This document shows, in pieces, positions 9,901-20,705 of a stretch of DNA of 64,000 bases; the first letter of the stretch is position 1, and each line of letters starts with the position of its first letter. This stretch comes from Sthenelais limicola (lineage: Eukaryota > Annelida > Polychaeta > Phyllodocida > Sigalionidae), in NCBI GenBank assembly GCA_942159475.1, contig OW804096.1, forward strand, positions 103,576,194-103,640,193, in the 5' to 3' direction. Below the pieces are notes generated by a model, which searched no databases, was not told the DNA's origin, and saw nothing but the letters and a program-made list of their open reading frames with translations. A program made the position numbers and the translations under genes.

Positions 9901-11842
9901 AGGTTTCGGGGCTTAGACTGTACCTGGTGTTCTTCAAGAGGTGCCCCAGCAGAGCTGATCAGGCTCCACTTAGCGACTGCAGGTTTCCAGGGGCCGCGCC
10001 GTAAGTGAACCCCCTTCCACCTACAGTCATGGCCATTCCAGATGTTATCCTCCAAGGCAATGCCGTTCTTTTGAAGTTGTGGTATAGGCTATAAGCGCTA
10101 TGGTGTGTGTCCAGGCTTGTCTCCTATGCTGTCTCACATCCATTTCTGGACTGCATTCCACAACTTAACCTCCTGTGCAGCCCCATGGGTGTTCCGGACC
10201 GTGTTTCATGCCCGCAGAGCCCACCGGCAAAAGCTGCACAATTTGAACCCAGTCTCTCCCGGTGTCACTAGTCTTTCCCAGTAGTCAGCTAGCCTATTCC
10301 TAGTCGTCAGTCAGCCTTTCCCAACAGTCAGCCGTAGCAGGTTCGGTTGTTCTAATACATGCTGTGCATGCTTCTCGTTGCCTTGTCTGCTTCATCAGCA
10401 GTCTTCCTCTTGCCAGGTTTCGGGGCTTAGACTGTACCTGGTGTTCTTCAAGAGGTGCCCCAGCAGAGCTGATCAGGCTCCACTTAGCGACTGCAGGTTT
10501 CCAGGGGCCGCGCCGTAAGTGAACCCCCTTCCACCTACAGTCATGGCCATTCCAGATGTTATCCTCCAAGGCAATGCCGTTCTTTTGAAGTTGTGGTATA
10601 GGCTATAAGCGCTATGGTGTGTGTCCAGGCTTGTCTCCTATGCTGTCTCACATCCATTTCTGGACTGCATTCCACAACTTAACCTCCTGTGAGGAATGCC
10701 TAGACAAGTTAACTACCTTATAGATGAGAGCCATTGCACCAGTAAGGGGTCAAATGCAGTTATTTCTTATCTGAATCATTACTTTGAAAACTATGGTCTG
10801 GGGGAGAAAGATTTAGATCTTAACTGTGACAATTGTAGTGGCCAGAACAAGAACCGGTATGTTTTGGCCTATTTGATGTGGCGTGTCCTTACTGGAAGGC
10901 ACAGGTCTATTACACTTAACTTTTTTATTACTGGGTACACTAAGTTTGCCCCCGACTGGTGCTTTGGTCTCTTGAAAAAACAATTTCGCCGGGACAACGT
11001 TTCTTCTCTTCAGCAATTAAAAGACAGTGTGCAGCGCAGTACGCCAGGGGGGGTCAACCAGGCCCAACTTGTAGGTGATGAAAGGGGTACTGTTTTTGTT
11101 CCATTGTACGACTGGCAGGCATTCCTGTCACCTTTCTCCAAATCTTTTCCAGGTATCAAAGGGTATCATCATTTTGAATTTTCTAGTGACAAACCTGGTG
11201 TTATTTCTTTCAGGCCATTTGTAGGCCCTGAAAATAGTGGTACTTTTAAAATGCTTACTGTTGATGTGGGTGATGTCCCTCAGGACAACCCACCCATTGT
11301 ACCTTCTCCTGGACTGTCTGCATACAGACAGTGGTATCTTTTTAATTCTATTCGTGATTTTTGTACAGAAGAAACCAAAGACATTATGTGCCCCAAACCA
11401 ACTGTACCTGAAGAAGGGCCAGGGAGGGGGGTGGGGGGGGGATGGCTACATTGTACAGGCTCCTGCAGTCGCCCCAGTAAGAGGTAGAGGGAGGGGAAGT
11501 GGAAGGGCTAGAGGAAGAGGGAGGGGTAGAGGAAGGGGAAGGGGAAGGGACAGGGAATCTTCTTCTGACGAATCATTAGAATTAGGTGGTGATGAATCTT
11601 CTGAGGAGGAGGAGGAGGAGGAGGAGGAGGAACCTCAAGAGGAACCTCAAGCTAGGGGTAGGGGTAGGGGTAGAGGAACAGTAAGGGGAAGGGGCAGGGT
11701 AAGGGAATCTTCAGAATCTTCTTCGGATGGGGAGGTTGCACCTCCTCCAGCAAAGAGAGGTAGGGGGAGGGGGAGGGGAAATGTTGAGCAACGCCGGCCA
11801 GGGAGGGGTAAAGGGAGGGGGAGGGGTAGGGGTAGGGGCTGA
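6911..11842 (+). CDS. Transposase-like protein (DUF7869-like), four exons, interrupted
   Basis: Exons inferred from GT-AG sites that keep one frame: about 6911-7026 (first Met in frame at 6980), 7391-7488, 7732-7903, and 8105 onward. The N-terminus holds a Cys-rich segment (KCSTFR joined to CNCRLFNGGPC). The fourth exon holds a DLCWECQRNN cysteine motif at about 8470 and SFDFAQQ (Asp at 8706). After the tandem array 8804-10690 the frame resumes with MPRQVNYLIDES, then CDNCSGQNKN (10825-10854) and KFAPDWCFG (10942-10968). The spaced acidic residues suggest an RNase H-fold DDE/D transposase, but the catalytic assignment is inference. The C-terminal tail (11470-11842) is an acidic run plus Arg-Gly repeats and is reached only by a frameshift in the G-run near 11427-11441. 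I know this protein family from many cnidarian, mollusc and echinoderm genomes without a defined function; the DUF number is from memory. Confidence 0.72.
7027..7390 (+). other. Intron 1 of the DUF7869-like gene
   Basis: GTAAGT donor after the exon ending in TTTCG and a pyrimidine-rich TTTCAG acceptor before ATGTAACTGC. Joining restores the family motif CNCRLFNGGPC in frame. Confidence 0.75.
7489..7731 (+). other. Intron 2 of the DUF7869-like gene
   Basis: Donor GTAATT after CGATCGAG and acceptor TTTCAG before ATGAGCTCGAC. The join gives an R-DELDMALFG sequence in the correct frame, matching the conserved family pattern. Confidence 0.75.
7904..8104 (+). other. Intron 3 of the DUF7869-like gene
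   Basis: Donor GTGAGT at 7904 and acceptor TTCTAG ending at 8104. The join yields LYKISQNLLTVLLK in frame. Confidence 0.75.
8804..10690. repeat. 514-bp tandem array, about 3.7 units, inside the transposase gene
   Basis: Unit starts are at 8804, 9317, 9831 and 10345; the last unit stops at about 10690. Units are nearly identical, and the first differs by one missing G, giving a 513-bp step. This points to very recent amplification. The array interrupts the coding sequence between GLFGIC and the MPRQVNYL segment. Splicing from the GT in TTCGGTATTT (8795) to the AG before GAATGCC (10692-10693) would rejoin the frame as GLFGMPRQVNYL with loss of about four residues, so the array may behave as an intron. 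The repeated 89-residue minus-strand frames inside it are incidental. An assembly artefact is possible. Confidence 0.85.
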
Positions 11843-11849
11843 CTGCTAT

Positions 11850-11905
11850 TTTATTGATTTTATTACTGATTTTATTACTGATTTTATTACTGATTTTATT
11901 ACTGG
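11850..11905 (+). repeat. 15-bp tandem repeat after the transposase stop
   Basis: About four copies of a TGATTTTATTAC unit with slight length changes lie just after the TGA at 11840-11842. Probably a 3' UTR minisatellite. Confidence 0.8.
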
Positions 11906-12764
11906 TGAATACTGTTGTACATTTTGTTTTGTTAGAATGAATAGGTGTGTTATCATGTATATATTGCAAGCACTGCACCGAAGAATTTTGTACAATATTA
12001 TTATACTCGTGTTAACAGGGTAATAAAATAAAATAAAAAATATTAAATGAAATGCACTGATTTTTTTATATATTGTGGCCCTACTAGTCTATAACACCTG
12101 CCCCAAATCTGAGAAAAATCCAATCATATGAACTGGTCATTTTGCATGATGACGCGTCCGACATAAATCCCACAAAAGTCTCCTAGAAATGTATTTTGCC
12201 CAAATTTCACCCAATTTTCATCGCGCGATAAAATAATAAGTTACTAAGTAAATGAACTGAATTTGGTATATGTTATGGCTATGGCAGTTAGTAAGGTGTG
12301 TCCCAAATCTCATAGAAATCGCTTGATAACAAATGCCCGTAACCAAGGATGGCGCGCCGAAGGTCACTCGCCAAACTTTGACAGGCTGTATCTCAGTTTC
12401 CGGCTCCTCCAGTAACCGCGTCCCTTAAATACTCACGGCAACCATAGAATTATACCTAATAGGCCTAAAATTAAGCTCTATACATCATTGGAAAGCTCTT
12501 TCCTGCTGCTTACCCATCCAATAGCTAACTCCTAAATCGATTTTGCCGACATGGGACTCATTTTGATAGAGCGCATCTCTTAAATAAGTTTGAATCCCAA
12601 TTGTTCAGAAGGGGGCTTAATAGTTTATCATCATTTTGGTCATCTCTTTCCAGTCCACCAAGACGGCAGGTTTAGCTACCTGTAGGTGACCTTAGTGTGT
12701 GTGCAGTTGTACAACAGCTAGTCCACTCATAGCACCCATACCAATTCTGTATACAGTTATAGGG

Positions 12765-14660
12765 GGTGTTTTGATTATTACCCGTTTCAAAATCAAAAAG
12801 ATAAATAATACTAATGAACTATTATAAGATATTACTTTTAATATTTCTAATTAAATAATGAGGAACATATATAACGTTTAAATGCCACATAAGTGTATTA
12901 ACTGCACTTTCATTGGAAAAGTAATTGTAAATGCACCCCAGTTACCCCAGCGCCACCTGGTGAAAAAAGTACCACCGCCTGGTTAGAACAAGTGGCATAA
13001 TGGTGAGCCTATGGAGAGTTGTAACCTATATTAAACATGATAAGTGGCAGTATTGTGTAATATTAAGATGGAATGTTTATTTATGCCTGACTTAATAATA
13101 ATTCTGCATTATTTTATATGCCTTGTAGTGCCGCATTGCATATATGCCTTGTAGTGCCGCATTGCACTAGTACTAGGAGGTAGGAGCAGATTATTAGTTG
13201 CAGTGATATATGCTCATAATACACTTCAGAGTCTGAATGTCCTTCAAGTTTTAAACATTATACAATTAGTATTTCTGTAGTTACAAATGTGACCCGTTTT
13301 TAATACATGTGTTCCGAAATTTATTACATGGATTCATATGACTATGAGTGCTAAACCCTCTAAAAACAGAACATTTCAAGAGATTTTGTAAAAAAACACT
13401 TTGAAAAATATCAATTTTGCGACTTGTGACTCATTTTCCTGGAACACATCACAAATATATTTCTTTTCCTACTAATTTCACACCTGCTTATACAGTTATT
13501 ATTACTGTAATTATATATATACTTTTTTCTCTACTACTTTTCCGACCTGATTCTGAAACATTATTTCCCAACTGTAGACATTTTGAAGTACTAATTAAAT
13601 TACATTTTAGGTGTGTGGACGCTCCAAAAACAATAACATTCAATGTCTAAAATCATTTTATCTTAAACTCATGTATGTACTTTATGCTTGAGGTTTCGAT
13701 GACCTGTGTGTAAGTCATCCTCTATGTCTATACTTCCTTTCCAAGTCTATTCTCTATAAACATTGCTTATCATATACTATCATATATAACTAATGCTTTG
13801 GAATCAGTTTAAGGGGAATTACTCAGTATTCCAGCTGGCAAAATTAATGGAAGAAGTCGGAGCTAGAGAATCGTTTTAGCCGGCAAAAGATAGCTTCTAA
13901 CCAAAGGTTTGACTACTTTTTTGGAAAAAATAATCATTCTATTTTACCATTTCATAAAATTACTGTCCTAATATAGGAAGATACATTTATTTCTATTGAT
14001 TATGGCATAACGGCGACGCTCCGGCATAACGGCGACATTGTAATGAATGTTCCCTGCAATTTGATATAATTTTTTCATTTCTAGATCAGTTTAAATTAGT
14101 GTTTATTTCATAACAATGAACATGTGTGCGTATGTAGAATCCATTATTTTCACAGAAGTAATACATTTTCTAAATGCGCCTGTGTATTATATTCAAATTT
14201 ATAAGTAGTATTTGGAAAATATGGAGGTAGCATTACATTGTTTAGTTAGAGGAGAGGGGTTTCTATGAATGAGTGTCAGAGCCTGAGTCTGAGTGTCAGA
14301 GAATGGAGTGTCAGCTATGTGCGACATTAGGTGTGAATGCCATGCAGGTGAGTGAGCAGTGGCAAGTATTATGGCATGTTGTAGCTTCATTGTTTTGTAT
14401 AGTTTTATGGTAGTTGTGGGTGCGGATTTGTTTTGAACTATTATTTGTGATAGAAGTGTTAAGAATGTTAGGTTAGACAGATGAATGAGATTCTCAAATA
14501 AACACAATATGTTCCATGGACCCGATTTGTAAATCTGGTTCTGATGCTCCCAACGATGTGCTACTGACCAGGTGTAACAGACACAGTTATAATGCACTCA
14601 GTGAGGCACTTCCATTGCTATTGCTATGTGAGGGAGAGGCAGGCAGTTACTAAGTAAAAG
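12765..14660 (+). repeat. Dispersed repeat family R1, longest copy
   Basis: The copy starts around GGGTGTTTTGATTA and ends after the GCACTCAGTGAGGCACTTCC block. Matching blocks occur at 50560-52330 (same strand), and at 39480-40290 and 53580-54120 (opposite strand). Shared landmarks are the GTGACTCATTTTCCTG block (13428), GCGCCTGTGTATTATATTC (14176), the GAGTGTCAG-rich block (14270-14330) and the CCACCTGG block (12950). A 26-bp tandem duplication lies at 13115-13165 and a GGCATAACGGCGAC duplication at 14005-14036. No coding frame is convincing. The ends resemble a non-autonomous DNA transposon, but the target duplication is not resolved. Confidence 0.6.
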
Positions 14661-14878
14661 TTTTTCATTCATTCATAATCATTATTCATACAAATAAACA
14701 GGACATTTAGGTAGAGGTCTATTTTATAAGTATTTTATTCTTTATACGCCTTTAACAGTTACAGAAAAAAAATGTGGTATTCACCATGAATTTTTCATAC
14801 GTTAACTTTAATATAATCATAACCAGTTATATCTTAATTTGTTGAATTAATAGGCAATACTCTTATTTGGGGTGGAAC

Positions 14879-16219
14879 TTAAAACCTATTCCACGTTTTA
14901 AAAATTTCCGTATAAAATTCAGAGAACTCAGCTTTAATAATTTGCCTATAAGCGCACACTTTTCTAATATTTTTGCCAAGATGTTCCTTTACAAGTGCAG
15001 ACCATTTCCCATTCGGGTTGTTTATTAGCCTTTGTCTCCACCTTAGCTTACTGGTAATTAGTTTCGCGCGAATATCATGAAGTTTTAGGCCGCCCTCGTT
15101 TATATCCCTACTTAAATAGTAGTGAGCAACTCTATATTTACCATTTCTCCATATGAAATCATTCACCAGTTTTTGGATTTCACATATTTTACACTCTTCT
15201 ATGACTATCAGACTAGCCACGTACATGAATAGAGGTAGTATTAAAACATTTACTATAGTGATTCTACCTTTAATGGATATGTCCCTTTTGCTCCAATGCT
15301 TAACAACAACGCTTGCTTTTTCAAAAGCTGACTCGAGGTTAATAGAATTTTGTAGTTGTTTACTGTATGGGTAGATCAAATAAATACCTAATATTTTCAT
15401 GCAGTTCGTCCAGTTAATGTTTTGACAGATTGGTTGAGTCAAAGTCATTTCTCCTATGTTAAATCCTCTGGTTTTACTGACATTTAAGGTTAGACCAGAT
15501 ACTTCGCTGAATTCACTAATTATACCCATCATTCTGGCGAGGGAGCTTTCACTGTCGGCCATGATGGTCATGTCATCAGCGAACTGTATAATCTTATTTT
15601 CAACACCCCCAAAAACAATACCACTACACTCTGGGTCGGAGCGAATTCTCGAGGCAAGCCTTTCTACAACAATAATGAAGAGCAAAGAAGATATAGGGTC
15701 GCCTTGTTTAACACCCCTACGAACGTCAAACCATTCAGACAAGTGGCCATTATTGGTAATACATGCTTTGGATCCTGTCATAAGGCATCTAATCCATTTT
15801 AAAAAGTTATCACCTACTCCAACATCTCTCAAACATTTATATAAGTATTTCCATGAAATCGAATCATATGCTTTTTTGAAGTCTAGCAACACAAACAAAC
15901 CCTTCTTCTTATTTTTGTCTAAATATTGTGTAACATCCTCTAGTCTTCTGACAGCACATCCAATAAAGCGATCTTTGATAAAACCATACTGGTCTTCGTC
16001 AATTATGGAATCAATACAATTTTTTAATTTTAAGCATAACATCATATTTAAGAGCGTAATCGGTCTCCAACTACCTATAAAACTCAAATTGCAATCTTTT
16101 TTAGGGATCAGTGTTGTTATTCCTCTATACATTTCCTGAGATAATTCTTCCTGTACAAAACATTCGTTCATGACCTCCTGAAATAAAGGCTCAAGTACAA
16201 TTGTACCATTTAGAGTCAA
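14879..16219 (-). pseudogene. LINE reverse transcriptase, C-terminal part (L1/Tx1-like)
   Basis: A 446-residue frame with reverse-transcriptase blocks in order: ITTLIPKKD, WRPITLLNMM, DQYGFIKDRFIG, LLDFKKAYDSISW (catalytic Asp), GVKQGDPISSLLF and FADDMTIMAD (the second Asp pair). The C-terminal thumb and connection region (WRNGKYRVAHYYL, GGLKLHDI) is L1/Tx1-like. The frame starts with EPLFQEVMNE directly after the deletion junction, so the endonuclease and blocks 0-1 are absent and this copy cannot move by itself. It is otherwise uninterrupted, which suggests a fairly recent insertion. Confidence 0.85.
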
Positions 16220-17060
16220 CCTTGAACTTTACCTTGAAGTGGTTGGAGAGGGGGCATTCTTTTGAGAAAAATACAAACGTTTCCTCATCCTCTCTTTTGG
16301 CCAAAAAACCGGGTGTAAATCTTTTTGGCAGTAACTCGAGCTGGTTGTGCTTGTAGCGCCTGTTATCCAAGATTATATCTCCGTGGGCGTTCACCACGTT
16401 CTCGTACCTCCTGGAGGCCCTGGCAGCGGCTACACAGGGCCTAGCTCTTGCTATACGTTTTCTTATAACGTCTGGCAGATCCTTCTTTATCCAATATTTC
16501 CTTTTTCCCTCAAGGTCAACCTGACGTTCCAGGTTACTACGTTTTGCCCACACGTTGCGTACATCCTGGATATTCCTGAAGTGTAGCATTATCGATGCAT
16601 TTGTGCCTCTGCCCATCCTTCTTGCTTCGTACTGAACTTCTTTGGATACACCCATATAGTTCTCTAGTACAAATGCCGCCGCGTTCTTACACATCAAATC
16701 ATCCTCCTCTAAATTTTCCTTACTCGCACCATCTAGTAGGAGATTGAGTTCTAGATCTTTGATCTTTTCCCTCAGTCGTTCTTCCTCGTCAGCGGCTATG
16801 GAGGTGCCCGATGCCACGAGTCTCGGGTCGTCCTTCTTGACCATATTTATTTTTATGATCTCAATTTCCTCCTTTTGCGTGGCTAACTCATCTGTTATTT
16901 GATCTGACTTTTCATCTCGAGTAAAGTTCTCACCATCCATTTTATCGAGCCTCTCTTCGTGTTTAGCCACGGCCTTGGTGTTTGCCTCCGTGGTGCCGGA
17001 GATCTGGGCCTTGATCTCGTCAAACATCTTTGCGATTTGCTCGTTCGATATCCCACTCAT
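16191..17060 (-). pseudogene. LINE ORF1 protein with C-terminal NADAR-like segment
   Basis: A 289-residue frame. Residues about 1-110 are charged and helical, with coiled-coil character (repeated E/K/I/L heptads), as expected for an ORF1 protein that trimerises and coats LINE RNA. The middle (about 110-245) resembles the RNA-binding segment of L1/Tx1-like ORF1 proteins and is rich in Arg. The last 30 residues read VFFSKECPLSNHFKVKF then YNC, which resembles the start of the NADAR (YbiA/DUF1768) fold, whose signature is an F...P-L-S-N-F block followed by a Y-x-C/S-x-E-Q block. The frame stops exactly where EQ would be expected, because the internal deletion begins there. LINE assignment is sound; the NADAR call rests on a short stretch. 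Confidence 0.65.
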
Positions 17061-17062
17061 GG

Positions 17063-17985
17063 CTACTACCTGTTTTTTGTGCCCTCTTCTTCTTCGTTTT
17101 CTGACTCTCTTTTTCTCTTGTCAGCACCTTTTACTTCCGTGGAAGTCATCTATATCTTGCGTTTTAACTCGAATAAGTATCAAAATGGCCGGATGTTTAT
17201 CTTTTAGTGTCTTTTCCGGTTCCTTTCAGGTGCACATGGGCCGTGGGCCCCGAACCAGAACTGGGTCGCCTTGACCTATATCTAGAACTTTCGCTTAGGG
17301 TTTTTCGCGCTCAAGCTTATGAGCGAAGTGATCCAAGTCTGAACTAAGTCTAGGTTATAACATCTAATCTGTAAGCAGCTCTAACACATACAATATGTCC
17401 TATTTATAGAGATTCCAGCAAGATTTTGTCTGGTAATTGTTCTGCACAGTTAATTAAATCTTTGTCGAACACATGTACAAACCGGATGCGCGTTTCTGCG
17501 CATGTCAGGCGGTATTTTCCAAAAGTCCAACATATAACGTAAAATATATATCAAGATCCGCTGTAACAGGTCCTAAAACATGTTTGGGTACGATCCAGGG
17601 TTTCTCTAGAGTCTTTTGCTATCTCCCGACGTTCCAATAGTTTTTAACTGAGTAGTCCAAGCGTATTGTCACTTTCACCATGGAGGAGCCCTGGAGGCCA
17701 AGATGGCTGCCACCCTTACTCCTTTGACTCATGTGTGCGAAACTTCGAATGTCGATCTTTCAACAATATCTAATCTGTGAGCACAAAAAGTTCTTTTGAG
17801 TTGCTCTTTGACTGTTCATGTAGCTCTCTGCCACGAAAAACTAGTTGAGTCTGCCTTGAAACTGAAAAAAAGGGGACATATAGGCACGCGCCTGTCGGAC
17901 ACCTTTTCTCGTCTCAATCCCAACCGGAAGTCAATCTGGTCTAGAATAGTTATTTATTCATTGATATTGTCATTTGATAGCTCAC
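17063..17985. other. Non-coding stretch upstream of the LINE
   Basis: The first part (to about 17300) is probably the LINE 5' untranslated region, given its orientation. Beyond that I see no coding frame or repeat border. It ends at the palindrome-bearing repeat that starts near 17990. Confidence 0.4.
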
Positions 17986-18240
17986 ATTAAAGGCCCAATT
18001 GAGATACATCATCCTATACTATTCCCATGGTTGCTATGACAGTATAGTCACCATAGCAACCATAAATGAACAAAGAATGAACTATTTTACCACAAATCAA
18101 TATGTGAACATGATCCCAAAACATGCTTATGATGCATATACTTTGATATATATAAATTTATCCATAATATTTACCCCTTGTTTATGCCTTTCCTATATTA
18201 ATTTGTTTGTAACCATGGAAACATATTCTAATATTCTATT
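17986..18240. repeat. Inverted relative of the X-box repeat, left flank
   Basis: A block near 17994 (CAATTGAGATACATC) is the inverse of the GATGCATCTCAGTTGG block at 21199 and 21349. Split half-sites GGTTGCTATG (18028) and CACCATAGCAACC (18050) face each other. Together with 21040-21420 it flanks the decayed gene in inverted orientation, so these may be the worn ends of one element. Confidence 0.45.
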
Positions 18241-18603
18241 CAGTGGTTCAGAAAGGTTTGTAACAGAAGATGGCTAAGAGGGTGAGCTTCACATATTGGT
18301 TCAGTCTGACCATTCCCAGAGTACTGGGCAGGACATAATCACTGTAGGGCGGTTCCAATTCTGGATGACAAAATTCTGTTGCTAGATGAGTATGCGGTAA
18401 CAGGACGAGGGACGAGAGGGCGCCCGCTCCCGTCACACCATCTTAACCACAAACAGATGTGTGGAGTATGAGGCTCTCTATGAGGAACTATACAGGCAAC
18501 ATTGAATTTGAATAAATGCTGCCTCACAATTTGTTGGTATTGATGTAAAACTTGAAATTTTTACGAATCATTATCAATATCAAGAACATCTGTTCACATT
18601 GAA

Positions 18604-20705
18604 TTGATATTAGGCAATTTCCCTTACCAATTTATTAACCCAGTGAGTAGAGTGAAACTTCAAGAGCCCCATTCTTTAAAATGTTGTAAGAGCATAAAAG
18701 CTATTACAGCAAAATCGCCAACCAAAATCACAGGGGGCATTGGAGATGTTATCTTGGTCCTTGGATCCACCCTGGACTGTAATGTAGAGGCTCAGATCAG
18801 GGAGAAAATGGACACCAAAGCACATTGGGTTAGCAAGTGCATTTAATACATCCATCAACACATTCAAAGAAGCTGGTGAATTTATTTCACAAAGCGGGAT
18901 ACTGCTTCAGCTATCAACAGCTCCAAGAAATTGACACTGGTCTGGCTGAGTATGTGCTGAAGTCCATGAATGATGATGGTTTTGTGCTGCCCCCAAACCT
19001 AGTTGAAGGGTTAAAGGAGTGTTTACCCATTTCTCAGCTGACAACCTGGACATCCTGGACGCATCACTTGATGGAAAGGACACATGTCATTTAACACAGA
19101 TTGCAGCATGGCAATCAGGTACAGGCAAAGGTATCAATCTTGAGAAAATCAAACCAGCAAAGAACAAGACCCTTGAAGCCCCAGCTGTCATGGATAAACT
19201 GTCACATACAAATGTAGTTCTTGGCAAAGGTATACCTACATATGAAAATGGGGACTTGGACATGTTTTGAAGCATGCCAGACATTACAAACAATGGCACA
19301 GCAAAGGGTTTGGCATTTCTGATAAAGAGACAAAAGCAGGTGTTAAAAGTAGGGAATGAAAACAGTCGGATATATGCCAATCCTTCAAGCACCAGTGTAT
19401 GAAATCAACACATTGAATACAGTTATCCAAAGATGCTTGTATGTGTCTGAACAGTTGGGACAAGATTACACTGTATCAACAGTTGATCAGGCGCTGTTCT
19501 GCCCTTTAATGAAAACTAAATGGCAGACCCCTGAATATGAAAAAAAAGTATTAATAAGTCTAGGTGGGCTCCACATTGCATTGAACTTTCTCAAAGCTTT
19601 GGGGCTACACATAGACAGCAGTGGACTGGTTGAGTCATGGGTTGAGAGCGGGATTCCAGACAAAACATCTGCTGAAACTATCCTTTCAGGCAAAGACTAT
19701 AACCAAGCAATGCGGACCCGCAAGTTGACATATCAAGCAGTCTGCAGGATACTACTACCTAACTTCATCACCTATCTGTCAGAACAGGATACCTCTCTAG
19801 TCATAGAAATAAAAAATCCTTCATCCTCAGAAGATCTTATCATCCTTGTTCAAGACTCAAGCATTCAAGGTTACCTCTGGCAGTTTGCCAAAGAAAAAGC
19901 CAAGGACAATACAAACTTCCTATACATCTGGCAGTATCTCAAGATTGTCAGTTCATTACTTTTACTGACAAGGAGCTACAGGGAGTGGATGGGGACTGGG
20001 ATGTTCACCTGGATGTATTCAAGCAAATGGTTCCATTTTTAGTGAGATATGACCATACCAACTACTGCAAGTGGAGCCCTGTATATATTGCAGAGATGAA
20101 CCATCTACGTCAACCAATTCTCAGGGAGTTCCTGCAAGGCAATTTTGTCATCAAACGATCAGATAGAAGGTTCAATGAAGTGGATGCTGATTATGCACAA
20201 GAGTGACTAAATAAGGTTGGGAAAACTGAGGGTGGCATAATTGAAATAACTAAGACATGCAGTGCCCTCAACAGGTGGGCACTGTCATACAACTTGTGAA
20301 CACACATTGCTCAAGCGATATTGCATGTCTATGCCACAGGTGAAAAGGAAATCCTCCTAAATGAGAGTCAACCGAAAGCTGAGCTGGAGCACTGCCTCCA
20401 ACATCAGATGCTCTTCACTTACACTAGATGCTTGTTCAATTGCAGATCCTCATTTGGAACTTTCCATACATCCCCAAGCCCATAATCCCAGATCCGACAA
20501 CCATATGAAGCTGCAGAAGAACAAGCCAGTACCATTATGGATGATGAAAGAGGCCATACCTGATGCATGCCTTTCCCTTATCGCATGCCAAAGCAAGACA
20601 GGGTGCCGCAACTTACAGTGTGGATGCATGAAGGCTGAATATAGTTGCACTAATAACTGCCGTCCCCAAGTTGGCTCCACCCCTGGCAGTAATGTCAACC
20701 TCTAA
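18604..20705 (+). pseudogene. Decayed gene of an unassigned mobile-element-associated family
   Basis: At least five plus-strand frames, separated by frameshifts and stops, together resemble a large protein found in many copies in invertebrate genomes. Landmarks in order: a SPTKITGGIGDVILVLG segment (18712), LVNLFHKAGYCFSY (18867), the FSADNLDILDASLDGKDTCH block (19024), VSTVDQALFCPLM then LISLGGLHIALNFLKALG (19480-19605), GIPDKTSAETILSGKDYNQA (19652), GDWDVHLDVFKQMVPF (19990), a YCKWSPVYIAEM block (20060), FNEVDADYAQE (20172) and a Cys-rich end (CRNLQCGCMKAEYSCTNNC, 20608-20664). Function is unknown; repetitiveness and the Cys-rich C-terminus suggest DNA binding in a mobile element. It may be the original cargo of the 21.1-kb element. 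Confidence 0.6.

Larger units (their letters stand above)
6444..12579 (+). mobile_element. TTAA-flanked DNA transposon with a DUF7869-like gene
   Basis: TTAA occurs directly outside both ends (6440-6443 and 12580-12583). Inverted ends of about 32 bp (6444-6480 and 12544-12579) share the core GAGTCCCATGTCGGCAA. TTAA targets are known for piggyBac and Kolobok transposons. The single multi-exon gene is on the plus strand (about 6911-11842) and encodes a protein of a widespread invertebrate family of unassigned transposase-like proteins. Its insertion splits a dispersed repeat. The 3' non-coding part (11843-12579) contains a 15-bp tandem repeat (11850-11905) and poly(A)-signal-like AATAAA strings near 12022-12035. 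The gene carries a tandem-repeat insertion and a likely frameshift, so this copy may be inactive. Confidence 0.8.
14662..17062 (-). mobile_element. L1/Tx1-like LINE with internal deletion
   Basis: Transcribed on the minus strand. ORF1 (17060-16191) is followed directly by the C-terminal two thirds of a reverse transcriptase (16219-14879). The apurinic endonuclease and first reverse-transcriptase blocks are missing, so the junction near 16200 is a deletion. A short GAATGAATG-like tail at about 14662-14690 may be the 3' end. The 5' untranslated part probably extends to about 17300, without a clear border. Confidence 0.8.

Noticed and set aside
9272..10569. Three identical 89-residue minus-strand frames
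   Set aside because: They are one frame repeated by the 514-bp tandem units, antisense to the transposase gene, with no family resemblance.
15153..16139. Plus-strand frames of 73 and 227 residues
   Set aside because: They are antisense to the LINE reverse transcriptase and only mirror its codon structure.
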